From Opitutia bacterium UBA957 (lineage in GTDB: Bacteria > Verrucomicrobiota > Verrucomicrobiia > Opitutales > UBA953), in the NCBI GenBank assembly GCA_002293065.1, contig DBCN01000040.1, positions 1-10,178 of the forward strand: DNA of 10,178 nucleotides, in the 5' to 3' direction. The notes under the pieces are model-generated. The model was not told the origin of the DNA, did no database searches, and worked only from the letters and a program-made list of their open reading frames with translations. Below, piece by piece: positions 6,186 through 10,178 of this stretch; within the stretch, counting starts at the first letter, position 1; each line of letters begins with the position of its first letter. The translations under genes and the position numbers were made by a program.

Positions 6186-7034
6186 ATGCGCTCTCTTTCC
6201 CTTATTGGTCTCTCTGCCCCAGCGTTCGTTTTCGCTAGCTCCGGAGGCGTGAGCCCCAAGGCCACCGACCTCTTCACGATCGCCGGCCTGCCGATCTCGA
6301 ACTCGATCTTCACGACCTGGATCATCGCGGCCCTCATCATCATCGCGGTCCGTCTCGCCGTGGGCACCCCGAAGCTCATCCCCGGCAAGGGTCAAGCCGT
6401 CGTCGAAGGCATGGCGCAGGGCCTACGCGACGCCCTTGAACCCATCGTCGGCAAGCAGATGATCGGCAAGACCTTCCCCCTCCTTTGCGGCTTCTTCGTC
6501 TTCATCCTGCTGATGAATTGGAGCGGCCTGCTGCCCGGCGTCGGGACGATCAAGTATTACCATGACGGCCATTGGCTGGAAGCCATCCGCCCGGCCAACT
6601 CCGACCTCAACACCACGCTCGCGCTGTCGGTCATCTCGTTCCTCGCGTGGACGTACTTCGTCCTGCGTTACGCGGGCGTGAAGGTCCTAATCTTCGACCT
6701 CTTCGGCAACAAGTCCGACCGCAAGGAAATCGGTTGGGGCATGTGGATCCTCCTGAGCTTCATCTTCGTCGGCGTCGGCGGCATCGAAGTCGTTTCGATC
6801 GCCTTCCGTCTCATCTCCCTGTCGTTCCGACTCTACGGCAACGTCTTCGGCGGCGAGAACCTCATCCACTCGCTGGGAGCCATCGCCCCCTATGTGATTC
6901 CCGCCGCCGCCGCCATGCTGGAAGTCCTCGTTGGCGTCATCCAAGCCTTCGTCTTCACCCTGCTCTCCGCCGTCTACATCGGACTCATCTGCAACCACGA
7001 AGGTGGCCACGATGAGGAAGAGCACGCGCACTGA
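6186..7034 (+). CDS. atpB: F1Fo ATP synthase subunit a (AtpB)
   Basis: A 282-aa integral membrane protein that forms the ion half-channels of Fo against the rotating c-ring. Hydrophobic helices lie at about 42-58, 97-116, 144-160, 186-208 and 235-268. The conserved fourth-helix motif ISLSFRLYGNVFGGE (210-224) contains the essential Arg215, equivalent to E. coli Arg210. Gln253 in VIQAFVFTLLSAVYIGL (251-267) corresponds to E. coli Gln252. The N-terminus (1-18) resembles a signal peptide (a hydrophobic run ending AFVFAS), which some subunit a proteins carry. The C-terminus ends in a His/acid-rich tail (270-282). It is the first gene of the operon; no atpI- or atpZ-like gene precedes it within the window. 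ATG at 6186 has no Shine-Dalgarno sequence, but the reading frame and N-terminus are plausible. Confidence 0.96.
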   Translation: MRSLSLIGLSAPAFVFASSGGVSPKATDLFTIAGLPISNSIFTTWIIAALIIIAVRLAVGTPKLIPGKGQAVVEGMAQGLRDALEPIVGKQMIGKTFPLLCGFFVFILLMNWSGLLPGVGTIKYYHDGHWLEAIRPANSDLNTTLALSVISFLAWTYFVLRYAGVKVLIFDLFGNKSDRKEIGWGMWILLSFIFVGVGGIEVVSIAFRLISLSFRLYGNVFGGENLIHSLGAIAPYVIPAAAAMLEVLVGVIQAFVFTLLSAVYIGLICNHEGGHDEEEHAH

Positions 7035-7090
7035 CCCTTTCGCTTTCGCGGCGGGTGATTTGCTGGGAGTCCCCCAAGCGGCCCGTCGAG

Positions 7091-7114
7091 AAGAAACCAA
7101 AAACACAAACACAC
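7091..7114 (+). promoter_or_regulatory. A/C-rich unstructured leader just before atpE
   Basis: The 24 bases before the atpE ATG are nearly all A and C, with a single G and no T. They contain no Shine-Dalgarno sequence and should not fold. This differs sharply from the surrounding G+C-rich DNA. Subunit c is needed in about 8-15 copies per enzyme, and in E. coli the atpE leader acts as a translation enhancer. By analogy this A/C-rich leader may serve to raise atpE translation; that is inference. Confidence 0.4.
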
Positions 7115-7318
7115 ATGATCATCGCTGAAATCACTGGTTCCCTCCCTGCCGCCGTCGGTTGCTTCGCCGCCGCCATCGGCGTAGGTCTCGTTGGCGCCAA
7201 GGCCGTCGAGTCCGTGGGTCGCAACCCTGAGGCTTCCGGTAAGATCCTCGTCCAGTCCATCCTGGGCATGGCTCTCGCCGAAGCCGTCGCGTTCTACGCG
7301 ATCTTCCTCGCCAAGTAA
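7115..7318 (+). CDS. atpE: F1Fo ATP synthase subunit c (AtpE), proton-type
   Basis: A 67-aa hairpin of two membrane helices that assembles into the Fo rotor ring. Helix 1 (about 9-33) carries the small-residue packing motif GVGLVGAKAVES. The polar loop is RNPEA (36-40). Helix 2 (about 44-65) carries the ion-binding Glu56 in LGMALAEAVAFYAIFLA. Glu56 is followed by Ala rather than Ser or Thr, and helix 1 lacks the Gln of sodium-type rings, so H+ coupling is expected. The protein is shorter than most (E. coli 79 aa) because both ends are trimmed. ATG at 7115 is chosen; an in-frame GTG at 7055 would add 20 hydrophilic, Lys-rich residues unlike any subunit c. It lies 80 bp after atpB, behind an A/C-rich leader, and is followed by a strong hairpin. 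Confidence 0.96.
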   Translation: MIIAEITGSLPAAVGCFAAAIGVGLVGAKAVESVGRNPEASGKILVQSILGMALAEAVAFYAIFLAK

Positions 7319-7327
7319 TTGGCTAGG

Positions 7328-7355
7328 TGGTCGGACCCCGCAAGGGGTCCGGCCA
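7328..7355 (+). promoter_or_regulatory. Strong intercistronic hairpin with GCAA tetraloop between atpE and atpF
   Basis: TGGTCGGACCCC (7328-7339) and GGGGTCCGGCCA (7344-7355) pair over 12 bp with one G-U wobble, closed by the loop GCAA (7340-7343), a stable GNRA tetraloop. It starts nine bases after the atpE stop and ends 49 bases before the atpF ATG. No T-run follows; the next bases are ATCCCCTTTCCC. That argues for an mRNA stabiliser, processing site or attenuator rather than a full terminator. TTGGC at 7319-7323 could also pair with GCCAA at 7352-7356 as a competing fold. Confidence 0.6.
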
Positions 7356-7404
7356 ATCCCCTTTCCCAGCGACGATCAAACACCTTCCTTTCAAAGTCCT
7401 CACC

Positions 7405-8010
7405 ATGACCTTCCTCTCCGCCCTCCTCGCCGCCGACGCCGCCCCCGCTGCCGCCAAGGCCGCTGCCGGCGCCGCTCCCGTGGCCCCCGCCGCCGGTCCC
7501 GTCGACACCATCATCCAGCTCTTCGGCAGCTTCGGCGTCGATGGCCCGCACCTGCTCATCCAGCTGATCAACTTCTCGATCCTGAGCTTTGTCCTCTATC
7601 GCTTCGCCATCAAGCCGGCCCTCGGCCAGATGGAAGAGCGCAATCGCCTCATCGAAAAAGGCCTCGCCGATGCCCAAGCCGCCACGCAGCGACTCGCGGA
7701 AGCCCAGAAGGCTGCCGATGCCAAGCTGAACGCCGCGGCCGACGAAGCTTCCAAGATCCTCGCCGACGCCCGCAACGCCGCCAAGGCCGCCGTTGAAGCC
7801 GCCAAGGCCGAAGCCACCGCCGCGCAGACCGAAGTCATCGCCAAGGCCAAGGCCGCCATCGAAGCCGACCGCGTCAAGATGATGAACGAAGTCCGCGGCG
7901 AAGTTTCCCGCCTCGTCGTCGAAACCGCCGCCAAGGTCCTGGAGCAGAACCTCGACGACGCCACGCGCGGCCGCCTCAACGAAGCGGCTGTCAAGCAGCT
8001 CGCCCGCTAA
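7405..8010 (+). CDS. atpF: F1Fo ATP synthase subunit b (AtpF) with N-terminal extension
   Basis: A 201-aa subunit b, the peripheral stalk that holds F1 (through delta) against subunit a. One membrane helix lies at about 48-66 (HLLIQLINFSILSFVLYRF), followed by the conserved IKPALGQMEERNRLIEKGL (69-87). A long Ala/Lys/Glu-rich coiled coil follows (about 75-165). The delta-binding C-terminal helix contains EVSRLVVETAAKVLEQNLD (166-184). Unlike the common 156-170 aa form, about 45 residues precede the membrane helix. They comprise MTFLSALLAADA, which looks like a weak signal peptide, and an Ala/Pro stretch (11-32). This part should face the periplasm or be cleaved. ATG at 7405 is preferred over an in-frame GTG at 7327, which would translate through the hairpin. 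The Ala-coded runs make the DNA locally repetitive. Only one b gene is seen, so a homodimer is likely. Confidence 0.93.
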   Translation: MTFLSALLAADAAPAAAKAAAGAAPVAPAAGPVDTIIQLFGSFGVDGPHLLIQLINFSILSFVLYRFAIKPALGQMEERNRLIEKGLADAQAATQRLAEAQKAADAKLNAAADEASKILADARNAAKAAVEAAKAEATAAQTEVIAKAKAAIEADRVKMMNEVRGEVSRLVVETAAKVLEQNLDDATRGRLNEAAVKQLAR

Positions 8011-8025
8011 GCCTTTCTTTTCCCG

Positions 8026-8421
8026 ATGTCCGCCGCCTCCGTCCGAGCTGAAGCCAAGCGCCTCCTCGCCCTTTCCCTGGAAGGCGGCGTGGTCTCGTCT
8101 GAATTGGTGGGCGCCGTGCTCGCCGCGCTGACGAAGTCCCGTTCCGCGCACCAGCTTCGTCCGTTGCTCCGCGCCTACCTCACGAACGTCCGTCGCGAGC
8201 TCGCCCGGGGCGAAGCCCGCATCGAGCATGCCGGCCCGTTGTCATCGGCCGACGCCGACGCCATCGCCGCGCACTTCTCCAAGGCCCTCGGCCGCCCCGT
8301 CCGCCCGGTGGCTCGTCGCAACGACGCGCTCCTCGCCGGTTTCCGCGTCCGCGTCGCCGACGACGTGACCGACCTCTCGGCCGCGCTCCGCCTGGCCAAC
8401 CTCGCCAAGTCCCTTTCCTGA
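8026..8421 (+). CDS. atpH: F1Fo ATP synthase subunit delta (AtpH), unusually short
   Basis: This gene sits in the delta position between b and alpha, 15 bp after atpF, and encodes 131 aa; usual delta subunits have about 175-185. The C-terminal half fits the family: a segment like the normal V-A-x-V-x-S-A-x-P-L (RGEARIEHAGPLS, 61-73), then LLAGFRVRVADDVTDLSAAL (102-121), equivalent to the usual GG-x-V-x-x-x-x-D-x-x-I-D-x-S motif. It ends in a Leu-rich helix (121-131). The N-terminal six-helix domain that grips the alpha N-terminus appears to be reduced by about 50 residues, with only SVRAEAKRLLALSLEGG and a few helices left. The start at ATG 8026 is the only fitting one; no in-frame extension upstream matches the family. 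Assignment rests mainly on the C-terminal motif and operon position. Confidence 0.85.
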   Translation: MSAASVRAEAKRLLALSLEGGVVSSELVGAVLAALTKSRSAHQLRPLLRAYLTNVRRELARGEARIEHAGPLSSADADAIAAHFSKALGRPVRPVARRNDALLAGFRVRVADDVTDLSAALRLANLAKSLS

Positions 8422-8459
8422 AATCTCCCCTTAATCCTTAACCCGCTTTACCAAATACA

Positions 8460-9986
<1,527 letters not shown>

Positions 9987-10026
9987 GGCCCGTTGTTTCC
10001 CTTCCTTCCGCTAACCGACACGCTTC

Positions 10027-10178
10027 ATGCCTAAAGGACTCCGCGAGATCCGCAACCGAATCAAATCGGTCAAGAGCACCGGCCAGATCACCCGAGCCAT
10101 GCAGCTCGTGGCGTCGTCGAAGATGAAGCGCGCGCAGGATGCCGCCCGGGCGGGTCGCGCCTACGCCGAGCTCCTCGG
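10027..10178 (+). CDS. atpG: F1Fo ATP synthase subunit gamma (AtpG), 3' end outside the window
   Basis: The first 50 residues of the gamma subunit, the central rotor shaft of F1. MPKGLREIRNRIKSVKSTGQ (1-20) followed by ITRAMQLVASSKMKRAQ (21-37) is the strongly conserved N-terminal coiled-coil helix of the family. The remaining roughly 240 residues lie beyond the right edge. It follows atpA by 40 bp in the expected operon order and presumably precedes atpD and atpC. The 40-bp leader is pyrimidine-rich (CCCTTCCTTCC) and lacks a Shine-Dalgarno sequence. Confidence 0.95.
   Translation, partial: MPKGLREIRNRIKSVKSTGQITRAMQLVASSKMKRAQDAARAGRAYAELL

Noticed and set aside
7055..7114. Longer atpE starting at GTG 7055
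   Set aside because: The extra 20 residues are Lys-rich and hydrophilic, unlike any subunit c N-terminus.
7327..7404. Longer atpF starting at GTG 7327
   Set aside because: It would translate through the 12-bp hairpin and adds residues unlike subunit b.
7420..7860. Repetitive GCC/AAG-rich DNA within atpF as a tandem repeat
   Set aside because: It reflects Ala/Lys/Glu codons of the linker and coiled coil, without a fixed repeat unit.
7294..8229. 311-codon minus-strand frame opposite atpF and atpH
   Set aside because: A Gly-rich antisense translation of Ala codons; it is a shadow.

Overview
The window is G+C-rich bacterial DNA with tightly packed genes and almost no intergenic space. It looks like ordinary chromosome: DNA repair, rRNA modification, vitamin B6 and ATP synthase genes, plus a secreted beta-1,3-glucanase. 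Start sites mostly lack a Shine-Dalgarno sequence. Together with the style of the MutM and RsmE proteins, this suggests a Gram-negative bacterium of the Verrucomicrobiota (Opitutae-like). That placement is inference from recalled family resemblance, not a search result.

Left part (1-3143, minus strand): a YghZ-type aldo/keto reductase, cut by the window edge, lies downstream of a secreted GH81 endo-beta-1,3-glucanase. Middle part: divergent from the glucanase, across 47 bp, run mutM (Fpg-type DNA glycosylase with a degenerate zinc finger) and rsmD (16S rRNA m2G966 methyltransferase). Their convergent neighbour is rsmE (16S rRNA m3U1498 methyltransferase); the rsmD and rsmE stop codons abut exactly. 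rsmE diverges from pdxH (pyridoxamine 5'-phosphate oxidase).

Right part (6186 to the end, plus strand): an F1Fo ATP synthase operon in the standard order atpB-atpE-atpF-atpH-atpA-atpG (a, c, b, delta, alpha, gamma). It continues past the window, presumably to atpD and atpC. The acidic residue of subunit c is followed by Ala, not Ser or Thr, which points to a proton-type c-ring. Departures from the textbook operon are a short delta subunit (131 aa), an Ala/Pro-rich N-terminal extension on subunit b, a strong GCAA-capped hairpin between atpE and atpF, and an A/C-rich leader before atpE.

I found no RNA gene, CRISPR array, insertion sequence or prophage, and no convincing undescribed multi-gene system. 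The points most worth following are the zinc-finger-less MutM, the reduced delta subunit and the atpE-atpF hairpin. No stretch longer than 300 bases lacks a gene.
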